Shown one piece after another: positions 18,601-27,838 of a stretch of 64,000 nucleotides of DNA; positions within the stretch are counted from its first letter, which is position 1; every line of letters begins with the position of its first letter. The notes under the pieces are model-generated. The model made no database searches and was not told the DNA's origin. It saw nothing but the letters and a program-made list of their open reading frames with translations. Position numbers and translations under genes: made by a program. This DNA is from Rhodocyclales bacterium (GTDB lineage: Bacteria; Pseudomonadota; Gammaproteobacteria; Burkholderiales; Rhodocyclaceae), in contig JACRIZ010000068.1 in the NCBI GenBank assembly GCA_016235765.1, positions 1 to 64,000 of the forward strand, in the 5' to 3' direction.

Positions 18601-20033
18601 CCTCCGACAGCTATCGGCATTTGCTCGTTCGCTGGCTCGAGCGCCTTGTTGCAGCGGGTCAATTGCGTATTGCCGGCGATCGCTTCGTGAGCGACGCGCC
18701 ATTGGCGACACCGGACCTTGCGGCGCACTGGAACGAAGCGCGGCGCATGCTCGCCGACAACCAGCCCTTGCTCGACTACATCCGTCATTGCGGCGATCTG
18801 CTGTACCCGGTGCTGACTGGGGCGCAAAGTCCGCTCGAGACGCTTTTCCCGGGTGGCGATTTTGCGTTGGCCGACGGCCTGTACCGACGTTCGGCCACCA
18901 TGCGCTACATCAACGGCCTGGCTGCTGCGGGGATCGAAGCCTTTGTCGCGGCGCGACCGACCGGTCCGATCCGCGTGCTCGAAATCGGCGCCGGCACCGG
19001 CGGCACGACCGCGGCACTGCTGCCCTGTCTCCCGGTCGAGCGTACGCGCTACAGGTATACGGATGTGTCGCCGTTCTTTTTCGATCGGGCGCGCGAAGGA
19101 TTCTCCGCCTATCCGTTCATTGAATTCGCCGAACTTGATATTGACCGGGATCTCGCCACCCAAGCGATTGCGCCGGGTTCGTTCGACCTGGTCGTTGTGT
19201 CGAATGCCGTGCATGCCAGCCGCGACTTGCGCGCAGCGCTGCGTCGATTGCATGCGCTGGTGGCGCCGGGCGGCATGTTGCTGCTGGTCGAATCGACGGT
19301 GCATCTGGCCTGGTTCGACATGACGACCGGATTGATAGAAGGCTGGCAGCATTTCGCCGACGACCTGCGCACCGACAACCCCTTGCTGCCCGCAAACACT
19401 TGGGTGACCGCGCTGCACGATGCCGGCTTCGATCATGCTGCCGCCTGGCCCGCACCCGGATCGGCCGCTGAGGCGCTGGGCCAGCATGTCGTCGTTGCCA
19501 ACGTCGGCGGCGCAGCAGCAGCGGATACCGAACTGGCTCCCGTCGAGACCGGCGCGCACGCAGTCTCCTCGGTCACGGCGGTATCTTCGGTCGAGCAGGG
19601 CCCGGCCTTGCGCCAGCGCGTGCTCGACAGCCTGCCCGACGAGCGCCTCGAAATCCTGCGCGACTTCGTGCGCGATCGCGTTGTGGCCATCCTCAAGCTC
19701 GACGCCAACGAGCCGCCCAGCCGCAATGACCGCCTGATGGATCTCGGTTTCGATTCCCTGATGGCGGTGCAATTGCGCAACCGCCTGGGCAGCGGCCTCG
19801 CGCTCGACAAGCCCTTGCCGGCTACCGTGATGTTCGATCACCCGACCATCGACGCGCTGGCGGCCTACTTGCTCGGCCGCATCGACGCGCCGAAGGCCGT
19901 GCCGACGCTGGCCGCCGGCCCTCAACCTGCCGGCGCCACCGCAAATCCCCAAATGCTCGGCGCTGCAGACATAGCCGCGCTGAGCGATGCGGAAATCGAG
20001 GCGCTGCTGCTTTCACGCTTGGAAAATACATGA
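15627..20033 (+). CDS. PKS3: module KS-AT-cMT-ACP
   Basis: 1468 residues, overlapping PKS2 by 4 bp. N-terminal docking helix about 1-38 (SPVKRALIEIRDLRARLATA). KS with Cys208, HGTGTS and NIGHLEA. AT with GGGAQ in place of GQGAQ, Ser656 in GHSLGE and YASHS, a signature associated with methylmalonyl-selective ATs, although the GHSQG partner motif is absent. C-methyltransferase about 985-1290: SAM loop LEIGAGTGGTT near 1118, and the His (NAVHAS) and Glu (LLLVES) expected in the active site. ACP Ser1377 (GFDSL). No KR, DH, ER or structural KR half, so the beta-keto group should remain and the alpha carbon should be methylated. If the AT really loads methylmalonyl-CoA, a gem-dimethyl group would result. 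Confidence 0.95.
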   Translation: MSTGQDSVDELSPVKRALIEIRDLRARLATAETAAREPVAIIGAGMCLPGGVHDLAGLWNLLRTGRDAITEIPPDRWDIEALYDEDADAPGKMFTRHGGFVDGVDRFDAEFFGISPREAETMDPQQRLLLETAWHAFEDAGIAPTSLHGSQTGVFLGVCNNDYGRMLFAHPERIDPYFSPGNAGSVVSGRLSYFLGAHGPSITIDTACSSSLVAIHLAMQSLRRGECDLALAGGINLILSPEMNINFSTARMMARDGRCKTFDAAADGYARGEGCGVVVLRRLCDCQASDRVLAVIRGSAINQDGRSGGLTAPNGPAQEAVIRAALESADLTPSQVGYVEAHGTGTSLGDPIEVQALGVALAPGRDPSQPVAIGSIKTNIGHLEAAAGIAGVLKVVAALQHREIPPHLHLREKNPHIDWAAYPIVVPTAATPWLPIGGRWLAGVSSFGFSGTNAHVIVEAAPDRVASAGAAMPDRPQHVLALSARDQRALASLVSACLERLANTADPAADICFTANTGRSHFAHRLSVRGATASDLRDGLRAVAEGRTAAEVVQGSSGSRPRIAFLFTGGGAQSAGMARGLYEHSPVFRQALDEAASILDPLIGTRLLDVLNAPGDAEAPINLTRYGQPALVAVEIALARLWRSWGIEPSVVLGHSLGEYAAAHVAGVISLEDALRIVVERTRQVDTLQASGSMATIFAPLTEVEAVLRDTGSSASIAAYNGPEQIVISGPSAAVDAVGAHFEGRGVRVSRLRVAYASHSSMMDPILAGFERALAGVRFCEPRVTFISNLTGAPAGLDLIGRPAYWRDHLRQPVRFAQSIQALAQLGITHCIEIGPHPVLVGMGAECLGDEAVTWLPSLRRENDDWQIILDSLQQVYAAGADVDWRGFDAGFARRCVSLPTYPFQRKRHWADWAGAIAPIDIAHAWTAANAALRRQADCGPIGLDLSGYDEKWACLERLTVAYAASVLRAAGVFMVPGEEATAEQVRDRLGASDSYRHLLVRWLERLVAAGQLRIAGDRFVSDAPLATPDLAAHWNEARRMLADNQPLLDYIRHCGDLLYPVLTGAQSPLETLFPGGDFALADGLYRRSATMRYINGLAAAGIEAFVAARPTGPIRVLEIGAGTGGTTAALLPCLPVERTRYRYTDVSPFFFDRAREGFSAYPFIEFAELDIDRDLATQAIAPGSFDLVVVSNAVHASRDLRAALRRLHALVAPGGMLLLVESTVHLAWFDMTTGLIEGWQHFADDLRTDNPLLPANTWVTALHDAGFDHAAAWPAPGSAAEALGQHVVVANVGGAAAADTELAPVETGAHAVSSVTAVSSVEQGPALRQRVLDSLPDERLEILRDFVRDRVVAILKLDANEPPSRNDRLMDLGFDSLMAVQLRNRLGSGLALDKPLPATVMFDHPTIDALAAYLLGRIDAPKAVPTLAAGPQPAGATANPQMLGAADIAALSDAEIEALLLSRLENT

Positions 20034-23000
20034 GCCACGCCAGTTCCTCGGACCCGAACGGCACCGCGTTGAACCCCTTGCAGCGAGCCTTTCTGGCCCT
20101 GCAAGAGGCGCAAGCCAAAGTTGCGGCGCTGGAAGGCGCTGCGCGTGAGCCAATCGCCGTGATCGGCCTCGGCGTGCGTGCGCCAGGCAATGTCGTCGAT
20201 GGCGCCAGCTTCTGGAAGCTCATGCACGACCAGATCGACGCCATCGGACCGGTTCCGGACGATCGCTGGGATGCCGACGCGCTGTTCGATCCGGATCCGG
20301 AAGTCCCCGGCCGCATTGCGACTCGCCATGGCGGATTTCTCGGGGCCGTTGACGGATTCGATCCCGGGTTCTTCGGCATCGCACCGCGTGAAGCGCAAGG
20401 CATGGACCCGCAGCAGCGCATGTTGCTGGAAGTCGCCTGGGAAGCCCTGGAGAACGCAGGTCAGGCTCCCGACCGACTCGATCGTTCCGCGACAGGCGTG
20501 TTCATCGGCATGTGCAGCAGCGACTACGCCTACATGCAGCTCATGTCCGGGGATCGCACGCTGCTCGATGCGCATTTCACTTCCGGCATCGCACACAGCA
20601 TCGTCTCGGGACGCTTGTCGTATTTGCTTGGCCTGCAGGGCCCCAGCGTGACCATCGACACCGCGTGTTCGTCGTCACTGGTCTCCGTGCATCTCGCGTG
20701 CCAGTCTTTGCGCAGCGGCGAGTCGCGCATGGCGCTGGCCGGCGGTGTGAACCTCATCTTGTCGCCCGACCTTTACATCGCGCTATCGCATTCGCGGATG
20801 CTGGCGCCGGACGGCCGTTGCAAGACTTTCGATGCGAGCGCAGACGGATTCGCGCGCGGCGAGGGCTGCGGCGTCGTGGTGCTCAAACGCTTGCGCGATG
20901 CGCAGGCCGACGGTGATCGCATCTTGGCCGTGATCCGCGGCAGCGCGGTCAATCAGGATGGCCCGAGCAGCAGCCTGACGGCGCCCAACGGGCCGGCCCA
21001 GGAAGCCGTGATCCGCGATGCCCTGGCGCACGCCGGCGTGGCACCCGCCGACGTCGGCTTCATCGAGGCGCACGGTACCGGCACCCAACTCGGAGACCCG
21101 CTCGAAGTTCATGCCCTGGGCGCCGTGTTCGGGCCGGACCGCGATCCGCAACAGCCGCTATTGATCGGCTCGGTCAAGACCAACATCGGGCACCTGGAAG
21201 GCGCCGCCGGCGTGACCGGGCTGATCAAGCTCGTGCTTGCGTTGCAGCACAAGACCATCCCGGCGCACTTGCACTTCCGCACGCCGAGTCCGCACATCTC
21301 CTGGAGCGACTGGCCGGTACGGGTTCCCGCGCAGGAGACGCCCTGGATGCCGATACGCGGGCGCCGCATCGGCGGCGTGAGCTCCTTCGGATTCAGCGGC
21401 ACCAATGCGCATCTGATCGTCGAAGAGGCGCCGGTTTCGGCTGGGGTGGCCGCCGCAGAACGGCCCGCACATCTGTTGACGATATCGGCGCGCGATGAAT
21501 CGGCGCTGGCCGAGTTGGCTGCGCGTCTGGCGTCGGCTCTCGAAAGCCAGCCGGACAGCGCGCTGGCCGACTTTTGTTTCACGGCGAATGCCGGTCGGTC
21601 GCATTTTGCCCAGCGAGCGGCGATCCTCGCGCACAGCGTGGCCGAGATGCATGCCTCGTTGCGTGCGCTGGCTTCGGGCCAAACCGCGGAAGGCATGCGC
21701 ATCGCACGTGTGACGCGCCGCGATCCCCCGCGAATTGCCTTTCTGTACACCGGTCAGGGGGCGCAATACCCCGGCATGGCGCGCGGGCTGTACGAAACCG
21801 CGCCGGTATTTCGCGCAGCGCTCGATCGCTGTGCTGCGCTGCTGGCCCCGCTGCTCCCGCGACCGCTGCTCGATGTCATGTTCGCTGCCGATGCGGGTTC
21901 GACGCAAGCCGCTTCGAACGCGATCGACGAAACGGCCTATACCCAACCCGCACTGTTCGCCCTTGAATACGCGCTCACCGAACTGTGGCGATCCTGGGGG
22001 GTGACGCCGAGCGCGGTAATCGGCCATTCGGTGGGCGAATATGCGGCGGCATGCGCTGCCGGCGTCATGTCTCTCGAGGACGCCGCCCGGCTCATCGCCC
22101 ACCGGGGGCGGCTGATGCAGGCGCTGCCTGCGGGTGGCGCCATGGCAGCGATCTTCGTGCCAGAGGCCACCATTCGTGCTGCCGTCGCTCCGCACGCGTC
22201 GCGGGCGTCTGTGGCAGCGGTCAATGGGCCAGAGCAGACGGTCATTTCCGGCGCGGCCGATGTGATCGACTCCATCTGCCGGCAATTCACCGACCAGGGC
22301 GTGCGCTGCCAACGCTTGCCGGTGTCGCATGCCTTTCATTCGCCGTTGATCGATCCGATGCTCGATGCCTTCGAGCGCGAGGCGGCGACGGCGAGTTTCT
22401 GCACACCCCGGCTGCGCCTGGTGTCGAATCTGACCGGCAGGATTGTCCAGTCCGAGGAGATCACGCGGGCGCGCTATTGGCGCGAGCATGTCCGTGAGGC
22501 GGTGCGCTTTGGCGACGGTCTCGACGCGCTGGCCGCACTCAAACTCGATGCCTATGTCGAAATCGGCCCGCATCCGACTTTGTTGTCGTTCGCCGGCACA
22601 GCCGATGGCGGCGAAGGGCCGGCGCCGGTGGTATCGCTGCGCAAGGGCAAGCCGGATTGGGAGCAGATGCTCGGTGCGGTGGCATCGCTGTATCTGGTCG
22701 GAGCGAAGGTCGATTGGCGCGGCGTCGAGCAGGGCCGGAGACCGCGCCTGATCGAATTGCCGACATATCCATTCCAGCGCGAGCGCTACTGGTTCCAGGC
22801 CAAGCCGGCGCAAGTGCGGCAAGCTTCGCGGGGGCGGGCGACCGGTCACCCGATCCTCGGCACGCGCTTGCGCAACGCGTCATCGGAGACGATATTCGAG
22901 GCGCAGATCAGTGCCGATCACCCCGGGTTCGTGCGGCAGCATCGGGTCCAGGGCCATGTGGTGATGCCGGCCACCGCTTATCTGGACACCCTGTTGGCCG

Positions 23001-26000
23001 CCGCGCATGACCTGCTGGGGCCCGGTCCGGTTTGGGTCGAGGACGTAGCGGTCAAGGAAGCCATGTTGCTCGATGACGACGGCGGCGAGCGCGTCGTCCA
23101 GGTCGTCGCCGCAAGCGCGCAGGACGGATCGATCGCTGCCAGTGTCAGCAGCATCGACGATGGTGCCGACGACGGAGCATCGTGGATCGGCCATGTCAGC
23201 GCGCGCCTGCGGTCCGGTGCGCCACCGGCGGTATCGTCATTGTCGCTCGACGCGCTGCGGCAGTGTTGCAGCCAGGCCGAGACCCCCGAGGCCTTCTATG
23301 CCGATTTCGAGCGCCGCGGGTTGGCTTTCGGGCCGGCATTTCGCGCCTTGCGCCAATTGTGGAAGGGCGATGCGCAAGCCTTGGGCGAAGTCGAGCTTGC
23401 GGCGGATCTGAGGCATGAGGCGGGCGTCTGGCGCATGCATCCGGTGCTGCTCGACGGATGCCTGCAGGTCATGGCGGCAGCCTTGGCCCAGGAGGCCGGC
23501 GATGCGCTGTACCTGCCGATCGGCATCGGGCGCTATTCCTTGTTGGGAACGCCGGGCAGCAAATGCTGGAGCCATGTCCAGATCCAGGCCGGTGGCGCCG
23601 AGACCCGGCGCGCGCAGATACACGTGTTTTCCGAGGCAGGCGGCTTGTTGGCCAGATTGGACGATGTGCAGCTCAAGCGCGTCGGGCGTGACGCTCTCGG
23701 TCGCCTGGGCGAGCGCTGGCTCGACGATTGCCTGTACGAAACGCGATGGCTGCCGCGCGAATTGCCGGGCACGATGCCCGGTCATGCATTGTCGATCCCC
23801 GTGCTGGCCAAGGCGGCATCGGCCGCGATGGCCGGATTGCGCGAATCTGCAAAGCTCGATGCCTATGACCGGTTCCTGCCTCGGCTGGAGGCCCTGTGTG
23901 CCGACTATGTCGAGCATACCGTCCGGCAACTCGGCTGGACGCCGATGGCCGGTGAAACCGTCATCGAGGCCGAATTGGCCGATCGGCTCAAGGTTGCGTC
24001 CAGGCATCGACGCCTGTTCGGTCGATTGCTGGCGATTCTGAATGAGGCCGGACAGCTTGAACGAAGTGCTTCGGGCTGGCTTGTGATGCGTGGCTTGGCG
24101 ACCGTGCAGCCGGCGCACACGCTGGCGCAACTGCAAGCTGCGCATCCATGCGGCGAGGTCGAACTGGAATTCACCGGCCGGGTCGCCAGCGAATTCGCCG
24201 AGGCCCTGCGCGGTGAAGTCGAGCCCATGCAATTGCTGTTCCCGGGAGGCTCGCTGGACACCGCCGAGCGCTTGTATCGCGATACGCCCACGGCGCAGTT
24301 CTACAACGGGCTGATGGCCGAAGTGATTGCCGCGGCAGTCAGCGCGCGTAGCGCCGGTCGTGTCCTGCGCGTGCTCGAAATCGGCGCCGGCACCGGCGGG
24401 ACCACCGCCCATGTCGTGCCGCGTCTGCCGGCCGACGGGGTCGAGTACACCTTCACCGACATCGGCCCTTTGTTCGTTGCCAAGGCGCGCGAGCGATTCG
24501 GCGCCCATGGCTTCATGCGCTTCCAGGTGCTCGATCTCGAGCGCGATCCGCAGGCGCAGGGTTTGGCTCCGGCTTCGTTCGACATCGTCATTGCTTCGAA
24601 TGTCATTCACGCAACTGCCGACCTGCGTCACACCCTGGCGCGTGTTCGCGACCTGCTGGCGCCAGGTGGTCTGCTGGCGATGCTCGAAGTCACGGCACCG
24701 CAGCGCTGGTTCGATCTGACCGTCGGCTTGACCGATGGCTGGTGGGCCTTCACCGACAGCGATCTGCGCGCCGACTACGCCACCTTGCCGCGCGCAGGCT
24801 GGTTCAATCTGCTCGAGTCATGCGGGTTCGAGTCGGCGACGGCCTTGCCCGAGGGCAAGCAGCAGCATGGCACGCTTGCCCTGCAGTCGCTGTTCCTGGC
24901 GCGCAAACCCGCCGGCGCGGTTGCGCAAGCAGGCGGCAGCGACTGGTTGCTGTTTGCCGATCGGGGTGGACTCGCGACCGGACTGGCGCAGACCCTGCGC
25001 GCCGGAGGCGAACGCTGCACCGTGGTTCAGGCAGGCGCGCACTATGGGGCTGGCGCGGCCGGTAGCGCCGATGCGGTCATCGACCCGGCGTCGGCCGCGG
25101 ACTATCGACGGCTGCTGGCCGAGTTGCGCACGGCAGGCCACAACATCGGCAAGGTGTTTCATGCCTGGAGCCTTGATGCGCCCGCCTGGGAGGGAATTTC
25201 GGACGGTGCGCTGGCGGCGGCGCAGACCACCGGTGTCGTGAGCGCAATGCTGTTGGCGCAGGCTCTGGTGGCGCAGGCCCCCGTGCCGTGCCTGTGGATT
25301 GCCACTCGCGGCGGACAACAGGCCGATACGGGCGATCGCGAACTCGATCCGGCACAGGCGCCGGTGTGGGGTTTGGGCAAGGCCCTGGCGCTGGAACATC
25401 CCGAATTGCGCTGCACCTGCGTTGATCTTGATCCGGACGCCCCTCTGACCGCCCTCGATGCCCTGATCGCCGAACTCGGCGATGGCAGCGGCGAGGCCCA
25501 GATCGCATTGCGCGCCGGCGGGCGGCGGATTGCCCGGTTGGCGCGCGTCCGGCGCAAGTCCGAAGTGCGCCGTCCGGATCCCTATCGGCTGGTTCCGTCG
25601 GTGCGCGGCTCGCTGGATGCATTCCAGCTCGACCCACTGGAGCGTCGCGTACCCGGGCCGGGCGAGGTCGAGATAGCGGTCGAGGCGACCGGCCTGAACT
25701 TCAAGGACGTACTCAATGTGCTGGGCATGTACCCGGGTGATCCGGGTCCCTTGGGCGGCGAATGCGCGGGGCGGGTGAGTGCCGTAGGCCCTGGCGTCAC
25801 CCATGTGCGTCCGGGCGACGACGTCCTGGCAGTGGCCGGCGGCAGTTTTTCATCGCATGTGCTGGCGCGTGCGGAATTTGTTCAGGTGCGCCCGCCAGGC
25901 GTGACCGCGCCGGAAGGCGCGGCCTTCCCGATCGCTTTCCTGACGGCCGAGTTCTGTCTCGGCCATCTGGCGCGGATGCAGGCCGGCGAGCGCGTCCTGA

Positions 26001-27838
26001 TCCATGCCGCGGCCGGCGGAGTCGGCATGGCCGCGGTGCGCCTGGCGCAGCGTGCCGGTGCGATCGTGTTTGCCACGGCCGGATCGGCCGCCAAGCGCGC
26101 GATCGTTCGCTCGATGGGCGTGGCGCACGTGTTCGATTCGCGCAGCGCCGCGTTCGCTGACGAGATCCTGGCGCTGACCGATGGTCGTGGCGTCGACCTG
26201 GTGCTCAATTCACTGTCGGGCGATTTGATCGACGCGAGCTTCCGCGCCTTGGCCCGCAATGGACGTTTTGTCGAGATCGGCAAGCGCGGCATCAAGACGC
26301 CCGAATGGGTCGAGGCGCTCGATCGCGGTCTGCGCTATTTTGTTGTCGATTGGGGCGAAACCGGTGCCCGCGAGCCCGCGCTGATCGGCGGCATGCTCGG
26401 GCGCCTGGTCGAGGAATTGCGCAACGGAGCGCTGACGTCCTTGCCGCGCCATGTCTTTGCGCTCGACGATGCGCAGCGCGCCTTCCGATTCATGGCGCAG
26501 GCGCGCCATACCGGCAAGATCGTCGTCACGCACCGTGCGCCGGGGCCGGTCACGATCCGCCGCGACGGCACCTATCTGGTGACCGGCGGTTTGTCAGGCC
26601 TCGGTCTGGTGGTCGCGCGCTGGCTGGCCGAGCGCGGCGCCGGGTGTCTGGTCCTGATCGGGCGGCGTGGCGTTACCCGGGAGGCCGCTGCGGAAATCGA
26701 CGCATTGCGCGCGCTCGGCAGCCAGGTCCTGGCCGAATCGGTGGATGTCAGTGACGAAGCGGCGCTGGCGGACCTGTTGTCACGCGCCCGACGCGATGGG
26801 CCGCCCTTGCGCGGCATCGTGCACAGCGCGGGCGTGCTTGCCGATGCCGGCTTGCTGCAACAGGATGCGGCTCGCTACGCCGAAGTCTTCAAACCCAAGG
26901 TGCAAGGCGGCTATCTGCTCGATGCCCTGACCCGTGCCGATCCGCTCGACTGTTTCGTGTTGTTCTCTTCGGTGGCAGCGGTGCTCGGCTCGCCAGGGCA
27001 GTCCAATCACTCGGCAGCCAATGCCTTTCTGGATATGCTGGCGCGCGAACGGCGCAGCCGCGGGTTGCCGGGGCTGAGCATCAATTGGGGCGCCTGGACC
27101 GATGTCGGTGCCGCGGTCGACCGCGGCGTAGCCGAACGCATCGAAGCCATGGGCTTGGGCGCCGTGACGCCGGCGCAGGGCTTGCAGGCCCTGGAGCGCC
27201 TGCTCGGCGAGGATCGTGCGCAAGTCGCGGTGCTGCCGGCCGACTGGCGTCGCTATTTCGCGCAGGCACGGCATGTCGATTACGCGGGCAAGCCCTGCGT
27301 ACCGGCGTTCCTCGCCGACCTGGCCAGGGATGCAGCCGGCACTGCGACGGCGACCCCTGCTGCCGGCGGCAGCGGGGATCGGGAGGCAGGGGCGACCGTG
27401 CGTCCGGTCGAGTTGCGCGAGCAATTGGCAACTGCCGCGCCCGGCCGCCGCAGGCCGCTGGTCGCCGCCTTCGTGCGCGAGCGCGCGCTGCGTGCCCTGG
27501 GTGTCGATCAGTCGCGCGCCATCGACCCGCGCGCGCCCCTCGGCGAACTCGGCCTCGATTCGCTGCTCGCGGTCGAACTGCGCAATACGCTAGGCACGGC
27601 GCTGGGGCAGTCCTTGCCGGCGACCTTGTTGTTCGACTACCCGACCATTGATGCGCTGACCGACTACTTGCTCGAAGAGGTGCTGCAACTCGGCGCGCCC
27701 GCGGCGCCGGCGGCCGCGGCTCCCGCAGGCACGACAACGCGGCCGATTAGCATGGTCGGGGCGATCGAAGATCTTTCCGACGATGAAGTGGACCGGCTGC
27801 TCGCGCAGCGTGCACGTGGCAAGGGCGCAAACCAATGA
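20030..27838 (+). CDS. PKS4: module KS-AT-DH-cMT-ER-KR-ACP
   Basis: 2602 residues, the largest protein here, overlapping PKS3 by 4 bp. Docking helix about 1-42; KS Cys213; AT Ser667 (GHSVGE) with HAFHS, malonyl type. DH with His971 in HRVQGHVVMP and Asp1142 in DGCLQ. C-methyltransferase about 1300-1620 (LEIGAGTGGTT near 1449; NVIHAT and LLAMLE). ER about 1850-2180 with HAAAGGVGMAAV. KR about 2180-2370 with TGGLSGLG, but the catalytic Tyr position reads His2327 (SNHSAAN), unlike the other five KRs of this cluster. ACP Ser2511 (GLDSL). If KR is active the unit is alpha-methyl, fully saturated; if not, DH and ER cannot act and a beta-ketone remains. C-terminal tail has the LSDDEVDRLL docking-like motif. 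Confidence 0.96.
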   Translation: MSHASSSDPNGTALNPLQRAFLALQEAQAKVAALEGAAREPIAVIGLGVRAPGNVVDGASFWKLMHDQIDAIGPVPDDRWDADALFDPDPEVPGRIATRHGGFLGAVDGFDPGFFGIAPREAQGMDPQQRMLLEVAWEALENAGQAPDRLDRSATGVFIGMCSSDYAYMQLMSGDRTLLDAHFTSGIAHSIVSGRLSYLLGLQGPSVTIDTACSSSLVSVHLACQSLRSGESRMALAGGVNLILSPDLYIALSHSRMLAPDGRCKTFDASADGFARGEGCGVVVLKRLRDAQADGDRILAVIRGSAVNQDGPSSSLTAPNGPAQEAVIRDALAHAGVAPADVGFIEAHGTGTQLGDPLEVHALGAVFGPDRDPQQPLLIGSVKTNIGHLEGAAGVTGLIKLVLALQHKTIPAHLHFRTPSPHISWSDWPVRVPAQETPWMPIRGRRIGGVSSFGFSGTNAHLIVEEAPVSAGVAAAERPAHLLTISARDESALAELAARLASALESQPDSALADFCFTANAGRSHFAQRAAILAHSVAEMHASLRALASGQTAEGMRIARVTRRDPPRIAFLYTGQGAQYPGMARGLYETAPVFRAALDRCAALLAPLLPRPLLDVMFAADAGSTQAASNAIDETAYTQPALFALEYALTELWRSWGVTPSAVIGHSVGEYAAACAAGVMSLEDAARLIAHRGRLMQALPAGGAMAAIFVPEATIRAAVAPHASRASVAAVNGPEQTVISGAADVIDSICRQFTDQGVRCQRLPVSHAFHSPLIDPMLDAFEREAATASFCTPRLRLVSNLTGRIVQSEEITRARYWREHVREAVRFGDGLDALAALKLDAYVEIGPHPTLLSFAGTADGGEGPAPVVSLRKGKPDWEQMLGAVASLYLVGAKVDWRGVEQGRRPRLIELPTYPFQRERYWFQAKPAQVRQASRGRATGHPILGTRLRNASSETIFEAQISADHPGFVRQHRVQGHVVMPATAYLDTLLAAAHDLLGPGPVWVEDVAVKEAMLLDDDGGERVVQVVAASAQDGSIAASVSSIDDGADDGASWIGHVSARLRSGAPPAVSSLSLDALRQCCSQAETPEAFYADFERRGLAFGPAFRALRQLWKGDAQALGEVELAADLRHEAGVWRMHPVLLDGCLQVMAAALAQEAGDALYLPIGIGRYSLLGTPGSKCWSHVQIQAGGAETRRAQIHVFSEAGGLLARLDDVQLKRVGRDALGRLGERWLDDCLYETRWLPRELPGTMPGHALSIPVLAKAASAAMAGLRESAKLDAYDRFLPRLEALCADYVEHTVRQLGWTPMAGETVIEAELADRLKVASRHRRLFGRLLAILNEAGQLERSASGWLVMRGLATVQPAHTLAQLQAAHPCGEVELEFTGRVASEFAEALRGEVEPMQLLFPGGSLDTAERLYRDTPTAQFYNGLMAEVIAAAVSARSAGRVLRVLEIGAGTGGTTAHVVPRLPADGVEYTFTDIGPLFVAKARERFGAHGFMRFQVLDLERDPQAQGLAPASFDIVIASNVIHATADLRHTLARVRDLLAPGGLLAMLEVTAPQRWFDLTVGLTDGWWAFTDSDLRADYATLPRAGWFNLLESCGFESATALPEGKQQHGTLALQSLFLARKPAGAVAQAGGSDWLLFADRGGLATGLAQTLRAGGERCTVVQAGAHYGAGAAGSADAVIDPASAADYRRLLAELRTAGHNIGKVFHAWSLDAPAWEGISDGALAAAQTTGVVSAMLLAQALVAQAPVPCLWIATRGGQQADTGDRELDPAQAPVWGLGKALALEHPELRCTCVDLDPDAPLTALDALIAELGDGSGEAQIALRAGGRRIARLARVRRKSEVRRPDPYRLVPSVRGSLDAFQLDPLERRVPGPGEVEIAVEATGLNFKDVLNVLGMYPGDPGPLGGECAGRVSAVGPGVTHVRPGDDVLAVAGGSFSSHVLARAEFVQVRPPGVTAPEGAAFPIAFLTAEFCLGHLARMQAGERVLIHAAAGGVGMAAVRLAQRAGAIVFATAGSAAKRAIVRSMGVAHVFDSRSAAFADEILALTDGRGVDLVLNSLSGDLIDASFRALARNGRFVEIGKRGIKTPEWVEALDRGLRYFVVDWGETGAREPALIGGMLGRLVEELRNGALTSLPRHVFALDDAQRAFRFMAQARHTGKIVVTHRAPGPVTIRRDGTYLVTGGLSGLGLVVARWLAERGAGCLVLIGRRGVTREAAAEIDALRALGSQVLAESVDVSDEAALADLLSRARRDGPPLRGIVHSAGVLADAGLLQQDAARYAEVFKPKVQGGYLLDALTRADPLDCFVLFSSVAAVLGSPGQSNHSAANAFLDMLARERRSRGLPGLSINWGAWTDVGAAVDRGVAERIEAMGLGAVTPAQGLQALERLLGEDRAQVAVLPADWRRYFAQARHVDYAGKPCVPAFLADLARDAAGTATATPAAGGSGDREAGATVRPVELREQLATAAPGRRRPLVAAFVRERALRALGVDQSRAIDPRAPLGELGLDSLLAVELRNTLGTALGQSLPATLLFDYPTIDALTDYLLEEVLQLGAPAAPAAAAPAGTTTRPISMVGAIEDLSDDEVDRLLAQRARGKGANQ

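Noticed and set aside
15627-20033. PKS3 as a broken gene because it lacks KR
   Set aside because: The frame is intact, has all catalytic residues for KS, AT, cMT and ACP, and lacks the structural KR half too, so it reads as a designed non-reducing methylating module.
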